From positions 1 through 7,814 of the forward strand of contig JACMQJ010000107.1 of assembly GCA_014377055.1 (NCBI GenBank): a DNA stretch of 7,814 nucleotides, read 5' to 3'. Under the pieces are notes generated by a model. That model saw only the letters and a program-made list of their open reading frames with translations, had not been told where the DNA came from and made no database searches. This document shows positions 1 to 7,305 of the stretch, piece after piece. A program made the translations under genes and the position numbers. Within the stretch, counting starts at the first letter, position 1; every line of letters starts with the position of its first letter. The DNA is from Candidatus Sericytochromatia bacterium (GTDB lineage Bacteria; Cyanobacteriota; Sericytochromatia; UBA7694; JACMQJ01).

Positions 1-947
1 ACCTGAACATCTTCTATTTCTATCTGTTCTTCTTGATTATTTTTAATAATAGTTGCAGTTTTTGCACCTAAATTCAATAGTTTTTTTATTGTTTGAGAAG
101 CTTTACTTTTTGAAGAGTTTTCTAAAAACTTACCTAATAAAACAAGTGCAATAATCATTGAAGCAGTATCATAATAAACGTCGGTTCGACCTTTTAGCAT
201 TGCCCATGTGCTATAAAAATATGCTGTAAGCGTGCCGAAGCTAACCAATGATTCCATACTAAGTTGTTTATTAAGTGCTTTTACAAAAGCACTTTTTAGA
301 AAAGGAAAACCAAGACCAAAAATAATTAATGTGGCTAAAAAAGCCTCTATGTATATAACCCAAGATATTATATCAGGATAATTTTCTAGTTGACCATAGT
401 AAAAACCTAGGCTTAGAGCCATTATATCCATAGATAAAAACCAGACCAGACCTATTCTTAAAAGATAATTTTCTGATAAATATTCACTATCCTCAGAGCT
501 ATTTTTAATAACTAATGTATATCCAAATTTTTTAAGATCTTTAACAACTTTATTAAGATCAAAATAATCTTTATCGTAAGCTATTTTAACTCTTTCAGAA
601 ATTAAATTGACTTTTGAAGATACAACACCAGATTCTAGTGAAAGTATTTTTTCAATAATTGGGGCACATGAAACACAGGTTACACCTTTAATATAAAAGG
701 TTTTTCTATTAGTAATATTAAAGTTATTTTGCTTGTTATTTATTGAAGTATTGATCTTATTTTTTACGATTTGTTCAAGTTTAAGATCTAAGTTATCAGA
801 TGAGAATGAAACTAATTGATTTGCTATTGAACAACCAAGACAGCAAAAGTATCTTTCTTCATTATTGACATTATTGATCACAGGTTTTGTTTTGATTGCT
901 AATGAGCAATGATAACAAACAGATCTATCTATTTTTATTATATTCAT
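1..947 (-). CDS. ccoI: Metal-translocating P1B-type ATPase, CcoI/FixI-like (N-terminal part, runs off the left edge)
   Basis: The minus-strand frame opens at ATG 947-945 and stays open to the window edge, giving 315 residues of a protein that in this family is usually 700-800 long. Residues 1-45 carry a cysteine-rich metal-binding segment (C11-x2-C14, then C35-C36-x2-C39), the arrangement found ahead of the HMA domain in CcoI/FixI pumps. Residues 83-146 form an HMA domain with the C91-x2-C94 copper site (GVTCVSC). Hydrophobic segments follow at about 163-185, 193-220, 230-250 and 258-275, including MESLVSFG (231-238) and YYDTASMIIALVLLGKFLE (258-276), both typical of P1B ATPases. The CPC motif, the DKTG phosphorylation site and the ATP-binding domain lie outside the window. 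Known members export Cu(I) across the inner membrane, for example for cbb3 oxidase maturation; a general CopA role cannot be excluded. No strong ribosome binding site precedes the ATG, only an A-rich stretch ending in AAAAAGA. Confidence 0.9.
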   Translation of the reverse strand, partial: MNIIKIDRSVCYHCSLAIKTKPVINNVNNEERYFCCLGCSIANQLVSFSSDNLDLKLEQIVKNKINTSINNKQNNFNITNRKTFYIKGVTCVSCAPIIEKILSLESGVVSSKVNLISERVKIAYDKDYFDLNKVVKDLKKFGYTLVIKNSSEDSEYLSENYLLRIGLVWFLSMDIMALSLGFYYGQLENYPDIISWVIYIEAFLATLIIFGLGFPFLKSAFVKALNKQLSMESLVSFGTLTAYFYSTWAMLKGRTDVYYDTASMIIALVLLGKFLENSSKSKASQTIKKLLNLGAKTATIIKNNQEEQIEIEDVQ

Positions 948-992
948 TCTTTTTATAAAATATAAAACATCGTATATATACTGATCAATAAA

Positions 993-998
993 ATTATA
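993..998 (-). promoter_or_regulatory. Candidate -10 box for the P-type ATPase gene
   Basis: The minus strand reads TATAAT, a perfect -10 hexamer, about 46 bp upstream of the ATPase start. No recognisable TTGACA-like -35 sits 16-18 bp further upstream. In a region this AT-rich the match may be chance. Confidence 0.25.
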
Positions 999-1107
999 AA
1001 AAGTATTTTACAAATTAACTTAATAATTTATCAATATTTTATCCAATTTAATATTTATCAAAAATACTATGATAATATTAAATCTTTAAATTAATTTTAT
1101 TTTTAAT

Positions 1108-1112
1108 AAAGG
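1108..1112 (+). promoter_or_regulatory. Ribosome binding site of the FKBP gene
   Basis: AAAGG lies 8 nt before ATG 1121 and supports that start. The 173-bp divergent gap around it is otherwise AT-rich with no clear operator. Confidence 0.55.
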
Positions 1113-1120
1113 TAAAAAAT

Positions 1121-1612
1121 ATGAAGAATATTTTTAGGATTGTTTTAAGTGCTGGCATAATAATATCTTCTTCCTCTTGTGCATGGATTATGAAAGATAG
1201 TAAAAAAAATGACTCAATATCAATCAAAAGTACAGATCCAAATATTATTTTTCTTGAACAAAATAAGCAAAATAAAGATGTAATTACAACAAATAGTGGA
1301 TTACAATATAAAATAATTACTAAAGGGACAGGAAAAAAGCCGAGAGAAACAGATACAGTTAAGGTAAATTACCGTGGTACTTTAATAAATGGCAAAGAAT
1401 TTGATAGTTCTTATGGTCGTGGTGCCGCTGTTTTCCCTCTTAATAGAGTAATATCAGGTTGGACAGAAGGCTTACAGCTTATGCCTGTAGGTAGCAAATA
1501 TATTTTTTATATACCATCAGGATTAGGTTATGGATCACGTGAAGTAGGAAGTGATATACCAGCTAATTCAGCACTTATTTTTGAAGTCGATTTGTTGGAT
1601 ATAGAAAAATAA
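1121..1612 (+). CDS. Exported FKBP-type peptidyl-prolyl cis-trans isomerase (FkpA/Mip-like), probable lipoprotein
   Basis: The protein has 163 residues. Residues 1-19 are a signal sequence (K2, R6, then a hydrophobic core) ending in a serine run before C20. The SSSC box is a relaxed lipobox, so lipidation is likely but not certain. A polar linker covers about 21-55, and a complete FKBP domain covers about 56-163. Binding-pocket residues expected from FKBP12 are present: Y83, F94-D95, V110-I111, W114, Y137 and F154, so it should be catalytically active. It would speed prolyl isomerisation during folding in the periplasm. It lacks the long N-terminal dimerisation helices of Mip and FkpA, which makes it a short single-domain version. 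A divergent ATPase gene lies upstream and a convergent MFS gene downstream, so it is probably monocistronic. An AAAGG ribosome binding site supports the start. Confidence 0.92.
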   Translation: MKNIFRIVLSAGIIISSSSCAWIMKDSKKNDSISIKSTDPNIIFLEQNKQNKDVITTNSGLQYKIITKGTGKKPRETDTVKVNYRGTLINGKEFDSSYGRGAAVFPLNRVISGWTEGLQLMPVGSKYIFYIPSGLGYGSREVGSDIPANSALIFEVDLLDIEK

Positions 1613-1613
1613 A

Positions 1614-1648
1614 ATATTTGTAGAAATGCAATTCTTTTTTACAAATAT
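1614..1648 (-). terminator. Hairpin terminator between convergent FKBP and MFS genes
   Basis: ATATTTGTA (1614-1622) pairs perfectly with TACAAATAT (1640-1648). Read on the minus strand, the stem is followed directly by TTTATTTTT, so it suits termination of the MFS transcript. On the plus strand the loop holds a short AGAA/TTCT stem running into six T's, so it may also end the FKBP transcript. The stem is AT-rich and not very stable. Confidence 0.5.
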
Positions 1649-1671
1649 GATACTAATCAAATTTATACTTT

Positions 1672-2922
1672 TTAATTTTGTACTAAAGAGTCATTATTTT
1701 TAAATTTATCGGTCATTTCAACTAATTTTATACTACAAAAAAAGGCAAAAATAGCAAAAATACCACCTGTTAAATAAGGATAAGGATAACCTCCAACATA
1801 AAAAATATATCCTCCCCATAATGGACCGACAATTCTTGCTAAACTTCCAAGAGATTGAGAAACCCCTAATGTTACACCTATTTGACTTTCTTGAGCTCTT
1901 TGTGTAATAAGACTTGTTAAACATGGTGTCATAATTCCATTCCCAAGAAATATAACCGTTGAGGCAATAAGTACACAAAAAATATTTGGCATATAAGGCA
2001 TCATAAACATACCAATAGTTAAAGCAACAGTACTAGCACATAATAGTTTTATCTCATTAAATCTTTTGACTAATCTACCAACTAATAAACCTTGTACAAC
2101 AGCTGTGCATATACCAAAATAAGCGAATAAAAATGAGCTTTGAGATACACCATATTTAAACTTAGTCTGTAAAAATAAGGCAAAAGTAGAAAACATATTA
2201 GATGTAGAAAACATAGAAATACATAATATAATCATTAACATTCTCATTTCAGGATGTTTAATTACTTTCTTAAATCCTTCAACATCAAAAGCTTTCTTAC
2301 CCAATTTTTTGTCAATATTGCTTGATTCAGGCAAAAATAAGAATACCATAACCAAATTAATAAAAGAAAGACCAGCGGCAATAAATCCAGGCATACCGTA
2401 ACTGTATTGAGCTAAATAACTTACATCTATTACATATTTAGTTATTAAAAGATATATTTTTGGATTTGCCAAAATCCCACTCAAAGCTGGACCAAAAACA
2501 AATCCTAATGCAAAAGCAGCCCCTAACTGACCAAGTGCTTTTGATCTATTTTTGTTTGTAGTTAAATCAGCTATATATGATTGTGCCACACCTATTGTTG
2601 CTCCTGTAACACCTGCAAGTATTCTGGATAAAAATAATAACCAAATAGAATTTGATAAACCAAATAGCAAATAAGCTAAAAATGACCCAAATACAGTGCA
2701 AATCATTACGGGTCTTCTACCGTAGCGATCTGAAATTCTGCCCCATATTGGATTAAAAATAAACTGAGCAACAGAGTTAGAAGACATCAATAAACCAATT
2801 ATCAATGGATTAGCACCAAATTTTTGAGCATAAAAAGGTAGTAAAGGAATAATTATTCCAAAGCCAAATATGTCTAAGAAAACTGTTATAAAGATTGTTA
2901 TTAGAGCATATTTTTTCATCAT
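1672..2922 (-). CDS. Major facilitator superfamily transporter, TetA/MdtG-type drug:H+ antiporter family
   Basis: The 416-residue length and about 12 hydrophobic segments are typical of the DHA1 (12-TM) drug-efflux branch. TM1 contains D17 in LDIFGFGIIIPLLP, the acidic position shared with TetA proteins. The loop after TM2 has the classic motif A, GRISDRYGRRPV (61-72). Motif B-like SRILAGVTGA is at 99-108, and the antiporter motif C region GAAFALGFVFGPALSG is at 134-149. A polar central loop (about 200-225) separates the two six-helix halves. It should sit in the inner membrane and exchange a small molecule for protons; the substrate cannot be read from the sequence, and tetracycline efflux is only one option. 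The start offers two consecutive ATGs (Met1/Met2) with no clear Shine-Dalgarno. It diverges from the nucleotidyltransferase gene across a 140-bp gap. Confidence 0.92.
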   Translation of the reverse strand: MMKKYALITIFITVFLDIFGFGIIIPLLPFYAQKFGANPLIIGLLMSSNSVAQFIFNPIWGRISDRYGRRPVMICTVFGSFLAYLLFGLSNSIWLLFLSRILAGVTGATIGVAQSYIADLTTNKNRSKALGQLGAAFALGFVFGPALSGILANPKIYLLITKYVIDVSYLAQYSYGMPGFIAAGLSFINLVMVFLFLPESSNIDKKLGKKAFDVEGFKKVIKHPEMRMLMIILCISMFSTSNMFSTFALFLQTKFKYGVSQSSFLFAYFGICTAVVQGLLVGRLVKRFNEIKLLCASTVALTIGMFMMPYMPNIFCVLIASTVIFLGNGIMTPCLTSLITQRAQESQIGVTLGVSQSLGSLARIVGPLWGGYIFYVGGYPYPYLTGGIFAIFAFFCSIKLVEMTDKFKNNDSLVQN

Positions 2923-3062
2923 TGAGTTAGTACCATTGTTTTTTTATTTTATAGATGACACTCTACTAAAAGATAGTGCATAGTTAGAATAAATATTATA
3001 AAATTTAAATTAAGTTTCTAAACAAGAAATAAATATTAAAAAGGGACTTATAAAAGAAGAAT

Positions 3063-3827
3063 ATGGAAAATATAATAAAAAGAGTACATAGTACATTATC
3101 TGAAAATAACTATATACCACTTTTTTATATTGAGAGTGGTAGTAGGCTTTGGGGCATGGAAAGCTCAAATAGTGATTATGATATAAGAGGTTTTCACTTA
3201 ATATCTAAAGAAAAGTATTTTGATTTTATAAAATGTCGTGATTTAGTTGAAGTATTAGATGGTGATTTTGATTTTGTTTCTTATGATTTAGATAAAATGT
3301 TTAATTTAATGGCAAAAAGTAATCCTACAGTTTTAGAATGGATTAGATCTGATATTATTTACTTTAATGATTTGCCCGAATTTGAAAATTTTAAAAATGA
3401 AATACTAAAAAATATAGACTATAAAGCTTTATTTTATCATTATGTTTCTCTAGCCAAAAATCAATTTAGTGATAATAAGGATATTACTTATAAAAAAATT
3501 CTTTATGTCATTAGAGGTATTTTATCTGCAACTTTAGCTTCACAAAAGCAAATACCTGAGCTAAAAATAAGAAAAATGTTTGAGCAGTTTGATAAAAGAA
3601 ATGAGCTAATTGATTTAGGTAATATTTGTTTGGCTAAAAAAATACAGAGTGAAGAAAAAACTTATATTGAAGATGAAAATAGAGATAGATTTGTTTTGAC
3701 TGTCAAAAATTCTCTATACAAAATATCTGAGTTATATATAGAATCAGCAGCAACAAAATCAAATCTAATAAAAGTCTTAAGTGAATACTGCATTTTTCTA
3801 AAATCAGAAAAATACAATATAATTTAA
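3063..3827 (+). CDS. RlaP/YcgL-type nucleotidyltransferase (DNA polymerase beta superfamily)
   Basis: The 254-residue length suits the family Nuc_transf_RlaP (PF10127). The nucleotidyltransferase core is at the N-terminus: SGSRLWG (25-31) carries the GS motif, and SDYDIRG (37-43) carries the D38-x-D40 metal-binding pair. D70 in DFVSYDLDK (70-78) is the likely third catalytic carboxylate. NPTVLEW (87-93) is another family hallmark. Residues 115-250 are mostly helical, Lys- and Glu-rich, as in the family. Members are named for association with RNA-repair and RNA-ligase genes, but the substrate of most is unknown; nucleotide transfer to an RNA end is inferred, not shown. It is the first gene of an apparent two-gene unit, 25 bp ahead of a DUF493 gene. 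GAAGA lies only 2 nt from the ATG, so the ribosome binding site is poorly spaced. Confidence 0.88.
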   Translation: MENIIKRVHSTLSENNYIPLFYIESGSRLWGMESSNSDYDIRGFHLISKEKYFDFIKCRDLVEVLDGDFDFVSYDLDKMFNLMAKSNPTVLEWIRSDIIYFNDLPEFENFKNEILKNIDYKALFYHYVSLAKNQFSDNKDITYKKILYVIRGILSATLASQKQIPELKIRKMFEQFDKRNELIDLGNICLAKKIQSEEKTYIEDENRDRFVLTVKNSLYKISELYIESAATKSNLIKVLSEYCIFLKSEKYNII

Positions 3828-3840
3828 ATATCTTTATAAG

Positions 3841-3850
3841 AAAGGAAGAG
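3841..3850 (+). promoter_or_regulatory. Ribosome binding site of the DUF493 gene
   Basis: AAAGGAAGAG ends 2 nt before ATG 3853, with its AGGA core about 7 nt away. It lies in the 25-bp gap after the nucleotidyltransferase stop and supports independent initiation on a shared transcript. Confidence 0.65.
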
Positions 3851-3852
3851 AA

Positions 3853-4140
3853 ATGCAAGAAGAAAATTTAAGCAATTTGGAAAAAAAAGAGTATGCTAAA
3901 TTTAAGGCTATACTCGATGAAAATTATATTTGGCCTACCGAATTTCCCTTCAAATTTATTATTATGCCTCATCAAATAGATCAATTAAAAAAGATTTTAA
4001 ATGATGCTGATGTTGTTTTAAGACCCTCAAAAAATGGTAAATATGTTAGTGTAAGTACAGATATGAAAATATCTTCAAGTGATGAGATAGTGTACATATA
4101 TGAAAAAGTTAGATCTATCGAAGGTATTATAGCTCTCTAA
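3853..4140 (+). CDS. DUF493/YbeD-like small protein
   Basis: The protein has 95 residues, close to the usual 85-100 of DUF493 (PF04359). The family pattern is visible: a charged N-terminus, WPTEFPFKFIIMP (27-39), a helix containing IDQLKKIL, then PSKNGKYVSVSTDM (58-71), which parallels the PSSKGNYHSVS segment of E. coli YbeD as I recall it, and a final helix-strand YIYEKVRSIEGIIAL. YbeD has a compact ferredoxin-like (ACT-like) fold and no agreed function; a regulatory or ligand-binding role is speculative. There is no signal peptide, so it is cytoplasmic. It follows the nucleotidyltransferase by 25 bp with its own good ribosome binding site, and co-transcription is likely. The coding region ends in a weak all-AT hairpin followed by T's (about 4138-4154), which is poor evidence of a terminator. 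Confidence 0.85.
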   Translation: MQEENLSNLEKKEYAKFKAILDENYIWPTEFPFKFIIMPHQIDQLKKILNDADVVLRPSKNGKYVSVSTDMKISSSDEIVYIYEKVRSIEGIIAL

Positions 4141-4144
4141 AAAG

Positions 4145-4348
4145 TTAATTTTTAATAGAAAAGCAGCCCTGAGATTCAATGTTGATAACTATAGGACGTT
4201 TAGTTAAACGTCCATACATCAACCTAAAATTTATGAGAGTTTGTAAAAAGTTAAACCTTGTATTTATTTCATAAAAATATTTTTCTAACATCTATTTCAC
4301 ACGGCTAGATTCTAATTTTTCTAACTTTGTAAGTTCAGTTTCAGAACT
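4145..4348 (-). pseudogene. Possible relic or small unknown coding frame
   Basis: On the minus strand, ATG 4291 opens a 48-codon frame ending in TAA at 4147-4145. Its product contains LEKYFYEINTRFNFLQ and YGRLTKRPIVINIE, with a plausible amino-acid mix. Directly upstream in the same frame is an 18-codon open stretch (4348-4295, SSETELTKLEKLESSRVK) separated from the ATG by a single TAG (4294-4292). This could be the tail of a decayed gene broken by a nonsense change, or chance in AT-rich DNA. I do not recognise the product. No Shine-Dalgarno precedes ATG 4291. A perfect hairpin (4194-4213) lies within it. Confidence 0.22.
4181..4223. repeat. Nested perfect inverted repeat (hairpin)
   Basis: GGACGTTTA (4194-4202) and TAAACGTCC (4205-4213) form a 9-bp perfect inverted repeat around GT. 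An outer pair, GTTGAT (4181-4186) and ATCAAC (4218-4223), encloses it. The inner stem is GC-richer than its surroundings. No T-run follows on either strand, so it is not a standard intrinsic terminator, although it sits between convergent genes. Protein-binding palindrome or RNA structure are the alternatives. Confidence 0.6.
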
Positions 4349-4398
4349 TTATCTTTTACCAAATAAAATATTTTTCGTAAGTGACAAAAACTATTACT

Positions 4399-5697
4399 TT
4401 AAAATAAATCGTCTAATCCTTCAATCAGTGAATAAAAAGGTTTTTTATACCAGGGTATTTTTTTGAATTGTCCTTTTTCAGAATTATCTATGTGATAACC
4501 AAAAAACTCTTTATTGATATTTTGTGTAAATTCTGGGTCAGAAATACCAATATTTAATTCTTGATTATCGTTAAAAGCACGATAGTCAGCATTACATGAG
4601 CCTAATGTTGTCCAAACATTATCAACAGTCATTACTTTACTATGACTAAATGTATTATCTTTAACACCAGTTCTAAAAACTTCTACGCCACCTTGAACAA
4701 GTTGATTAGTTGTAACAGTACTTAAAATATCAAACAATTTTTGATCACTTTTTGACGGCATTAAGGCTGTAACTTTTACGCCTCTTTTTTTGGCATTTAG
4801 CAAATGATTAATAAAATCATCGTCAGAAAAATATGGCATAGCTACTTTTATATTATCTTTGGCTGTATCAATTGCTGATAAGAACATTCTTTTTATAGCA
4901 ATTTTCTTACCTTGCTCTTTTGGACTTGTTACAGCAACACGGAGAGGAGATTTTTTTAATTCATCTTTGGCAACAATTGGATTTTCCAACGCTTTTTGCA
5001 TTAAAGTTGTTAGCTTACTACCAGAGGCTTTATTCCAATCATAAATAAATTCTTTTAAAGTCGCTTTTACAGCATCGCCTTCATAAGAAACCATAGTGTC
5101 ATGCCATTTTGATTCATATTCTTCACCAATATTCATTCCACCAATTATGGCTCTTTGACCGTCAGCAATGAAGATCTTTCTATGGCTAATATTTACGCCT
5201 GTTTTGGTTAATAGTTCTTTATTGTATGTTTCTATGCGAACACCATTTTTTGCCATATAATTCATTACTTTAACATTGGTATTACCTAAATAATCATAGA
5301 TAAGATTGACCTCAACTCCTTCTTTTACTTTTTGAACAAGTGCGTCAGCAAATCTTTTACCTGTATAATCATCTTTAAAGATGTATAGCTCAATGTTAAT
5401 ACTTTCTTTAGCATTGACAATTAACTCTTCCATTGCAGGATAGGCATTTTTACCATCCATATAAAATTTAACATTATAGTTATTGGTACTACTTTTTGTT
5501 GAGGTTGCAAAGTCTATTGCATTATTGATATTTTGTAGATTATTAGTTGAAGCGTCATCAACACTTTGTGCAGTTATTACGCCCAAAGAATTAACAGATG
5601 TAAGAGGTAATTGTTGACCACATCCAATTAATAGCATTGAAACCAAAACTAGTGAAGTAAAACCAACTTTTGCTTTAAACATAATTAAATAACCCAT
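4399..5697 (-). CDS. Phospholipase D family lipoprotein, cardiolipin-synthase-like
   Basis: The protein has 432 residues with a lipoprotein signal: a hydrophobic core ending in LLIGC, with the acylated cysteine at C26. Residues 27-75 are a Ser/Thr/Asn/Gln-rich linker. Two PLD domains follow. HKD motif 1 is H172-x-K174-x4-D179 with GGMN (186-189); HKD motif 2 is H352-x-K354-x4-D359 with GSCN (366-369) and NQELN (378-382). NIELYIFKDD (101-110) resembles bacterial cardiolipin synthases. Both catalytic sets are intact, so phosphodiester hydrolysis or transphosphatidylation is expected. Cardiolipin synthases usually carry N-terminal membrane helices or lie on the cytoplasmic face; lipid anchoring suggests a periplasmic or surface role, perhaps a phospholipase or nuclease. 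Met6 (5682) is an alternative start that gives a more normal 20-residue signal; neither start has a good ribosome binding site. It lies downstream of the M14 gene, separated by a probable terminator. Confidence 0.9.
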   Translation of the reverse strand: MGYLIMFKAKVGFTSLVLVSMLLIGCGQQLPLTSVNSLGVITAQSVDDASTNNLQNINNAIDFATSTKSSTNNYNVKFYMDGKNAYPAMEELIVNAKESINIELYIFKDDYTGKRFADALVQKVKEGVEVNLIYDYLGNTNVKVMNYMAKNGVRIETYNKELLTKTGVNISHRKIFIADGQRAIIGGMNIGEEYESKWHDTMVSYEGDAVKATLKEFIYDWNKASGSKLTTLMQKALENPIVAKDELKKSPLRVAVTSPKEQGKKIAIKRMFLSAIDTAKDNIKVAMPYFSDDDFINHLLNAKKRGVKVTALMPSKSDQKLFDILSTVTTNQLVQGGVEVFRTGVKDNTFSHSKVMTVDNVWTTLGSCNADYRAFNDNQELNIGISDPEFTQNINKEFFGYHIDNSEKGQFKKIPWYKKPFYSLIEGLDDLF

Positions 5698-5733
5698 AAA
5701 AATTTATATACAATATTTTCAAAAAACTTTTTA

Positions 5734-5761
5734 ATAACAAGACTTTTAAATACCTTGTTAT
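5734..5761 (-). terminator. Rho-independent terminator after the M14 peptidase gene
   Basis: On the minus strand ATAACAAG (5761-5754) pairs perfectly with CTTGTTAT (5741-5734) around a 12-nt loop, and a GTTTTTT run follows six bases later. It sits 27 bp after the peptidase stop and 37 bp before the PLD gene start, so the PLD gene probably has its own promoter or is read by partial read-through. Confidence 0.55.
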
Positions 5762-5787
5762 GATCAATTCTAGTAATCTACATCCTA

Positions 5788-7083
5788 TTATTTTACTCTT
5801 TGAACAGGGTTATCAGCAATACTAACAAGATAAGTTAAACCAACTTTATTCTTTGCCCATGTTTCTTCAACCTTTGTGAATGGAGGTCTAAAACCATCAC
5901 TGTCGTCACCCATCTCCATTGTAAATGAGATAGCTTTATGTTTATCAAAGCCCCAATCTTTGGATGTGCCACAAGTTGCATAAAGTATTTCTAAACTTGT
6001 ACCAGTTTTATAACCATTTTTACCAGCCATATACTTTGCAACTTTTACAGTTGTTGGGTCTGATTTTGCTGATGTATCATATCCTGGTGGATATAAAAGC
6101 ATATTACCATAAGCATGCATGTCCATCATAACAGTAACATTTTTGTCTTTAAAGAAATTATTTAATGTTTGTGTTTCTGGTTCAGAAAAAGCATTAGGAC
6201 CACTATATATTTCACTATTTTTTTCTGATAATTGACTCTGTAAATCTTTTAATTCTGGAGTAAGTGGGTTAACTCCTTCAAAATTCCAATGTCCATCAAA
6301 ATTTCTATTAAGATCAATACCATCATAATTACTATCTATATGACGGTTTTTACGCCACATTGATTCACCTTTTTCAACTGCAATCCTACCATCAATATTA
6401 GCTATTGGAATAAAAACAATTTCTCTTGTATCAATATAATTTGTAACTTGAGGATCTTTACCATAATTACTGATCAAATAATCCATCAATTTTAAATTAA
6501 TTTCAACTGGTAAAAGTTCTCTTGAGTGCATACCAGAAATAAAAACAGCGGTAGATTTTGTTTTTGGATTAACATTTTTACCACTTAAAACTAATGCCCA
6601 TATATCGTTATTTGGAGATTTACCTGTGGTTTTTTCCCAACTATCACCAATATCAATAAATGATGCAATGCTTGGATTCTTGGTTGCCATTCCTTTTACC
6701 ATATCTAAAACTTGTGAAACGGTATGATAACCTGTTGGCAATCCAGCATTTGTAGCTATTGCATTTTTTGCATTACTAATATTTATATTTTTACTTTTTG
6801 CATAATCAATTTGTTTTTGGGTAGCATAAGCGTCAAAGTTACCACCATTGCCAGATCCAGATAAATCTAAGCCATGTGAAATCAAATCGGTTGCTTCAAG
6901 TCTATTTTTTACTTTTAATTTAATATTATATTTTGCTTCTCTTTTTTTATTTGTTTGTGCCGATTGGATAGAAGCTGTTTGTGCATCAAGATTATTAAGT
7001 GTTGTTGAAGTATTATCGGAACAACTAACTAATAATGATGTCATTAGCAGACTTATAGCAAACTTAAAGCTTATTTTTTTCAT
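5788..7083 (-). CDS. Lipoprotein zinc carboxypeptidase, peptidase family M14
   Basis: The protein has 431 residues. Residues 1-20 are a signal peptide ending in the lipobox LLVSC, with the acylated cysteine at C21. Residues 22-50 are a Ser/Thr/Gln-rich linker, and 51-112 is an uncharacterised pro-like segment. The M14 domain spans about 118-425. Zinc ligands are H186 and E189 (HSRE) and H323 (DMHAYG). The DLNRNF motif (257-262) supplies the substrate-binding Asn/Arg pair, and E390 in FTMEMGD is the likely catalytic glutamate. All key residues are present, so it should remove C-terminal residues from peptides, or trim peptidoglycan or other peptides, in the periplasm or at the cell surface; the specificity is not visible. 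TATACT on the minus strand (7094-7089) lies only 5 nt upstream of the ATG, so if it is the -10 the mRNA would be nearly leaderless; no Shine-Dalgarno is seen at normal spacing. The PLD-like lipoprotein gene follows on the same strand. Confidence 0.92.
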   Translation of the reverse strand: MKKISFKFAISLLMTSLLVSCSDNTSTTLNNLDAQTASIQSAQTNKKREAKYNIKLKVKNRLEATDLISHGLDLSGSGNGGNFDAYATQKQIDYAKSKNINISNAKNAIATNAGLPTGYHTVSQVLDMVKGMATKNPSIASFIDIGDSWEKTTGKSPNNDIWALVLSGKNVNPKTKSTAVFISGMHSRELLPVEINLKLMDYLISNYGKDPQVTNYIDTREIVFIPIANIDGRIAVEKGESMWRKNRHIDSNYDGIDLNRNFDGHWNFEGVNPLTPELKDLQSQLSEKNSEIYSGPNAFSEPETQTLNNFFKDKNVTVMMDMHAYGNMLLYPPGYDTSAKSDPTTVKVAKYMAGKNGYKTGTSLEILYATCGTSKDWGFDKHKAISFTMEMGDDSDGFRPPFTKVEETWAKNKVGLTYLVSIADNPVQRVK

Positions 7084-7305
7084 TTAATAGTATAGCCTTG
7101 CAAAAATATTTTTTATAACTTTTTAAGTATAAACTTATTTTTAGTGAAAAAAAATTAAAACATGCTAGTTAAATTAAGAAAAGTATAACTATTTATTAAA
7201 AAATAGCTAATTATTTAATTATAGAATTGTATATTTTAAATATTGGTACATTTTTAAAATAATTTTCTAACATTTTTCAATACCTTAGATAGTTGATATA
7301 AATTA

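Noticed and set aside
1733..1978. Open frame of 81 codons on the minus strand inside the MFS gene
   Set aside because: It lies in another frame of a clearly conserved transporter and its translation (rich in Ser, Trp, Cys and Tyr) has no protein-like pattern.
2961..2979. CACT...AGTG symmetric bases in the divergent MFS/nucleotidyltransferase gap
   Set aside because: Only four bases pair with a long spacer, which is expected by chance; no operator call is justified.
3015..3030. TTTCT-aaaca-AGAAA inverted repeat upstream of the nucleotidyltransferase
   Set aside because: It is a 5-bp AT-rich stem with nothing else supporting a regulatory site.
4331..4349. AAGTTC/GAACTT hairpin downstream of the PLD gene as its terminator
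   Set aside because: The stem is six base pairs and is not followed by a T-run on the minus strand.
4859..5044. Open frame of 61 codons on the plus strand, antisense to the PLD gene
   Set aside because: It is the shadow of a well-supported coding sequence, with no ribosome binding site and no recognisable motif.
6848..7087. Open frame of 79 codons on the plus strand, antisense to the start of the M14 gene
   Set aside because: The apparent hydrophobic segment is the complement of the signal peptide and linker codons; there is no ribosome binding site.
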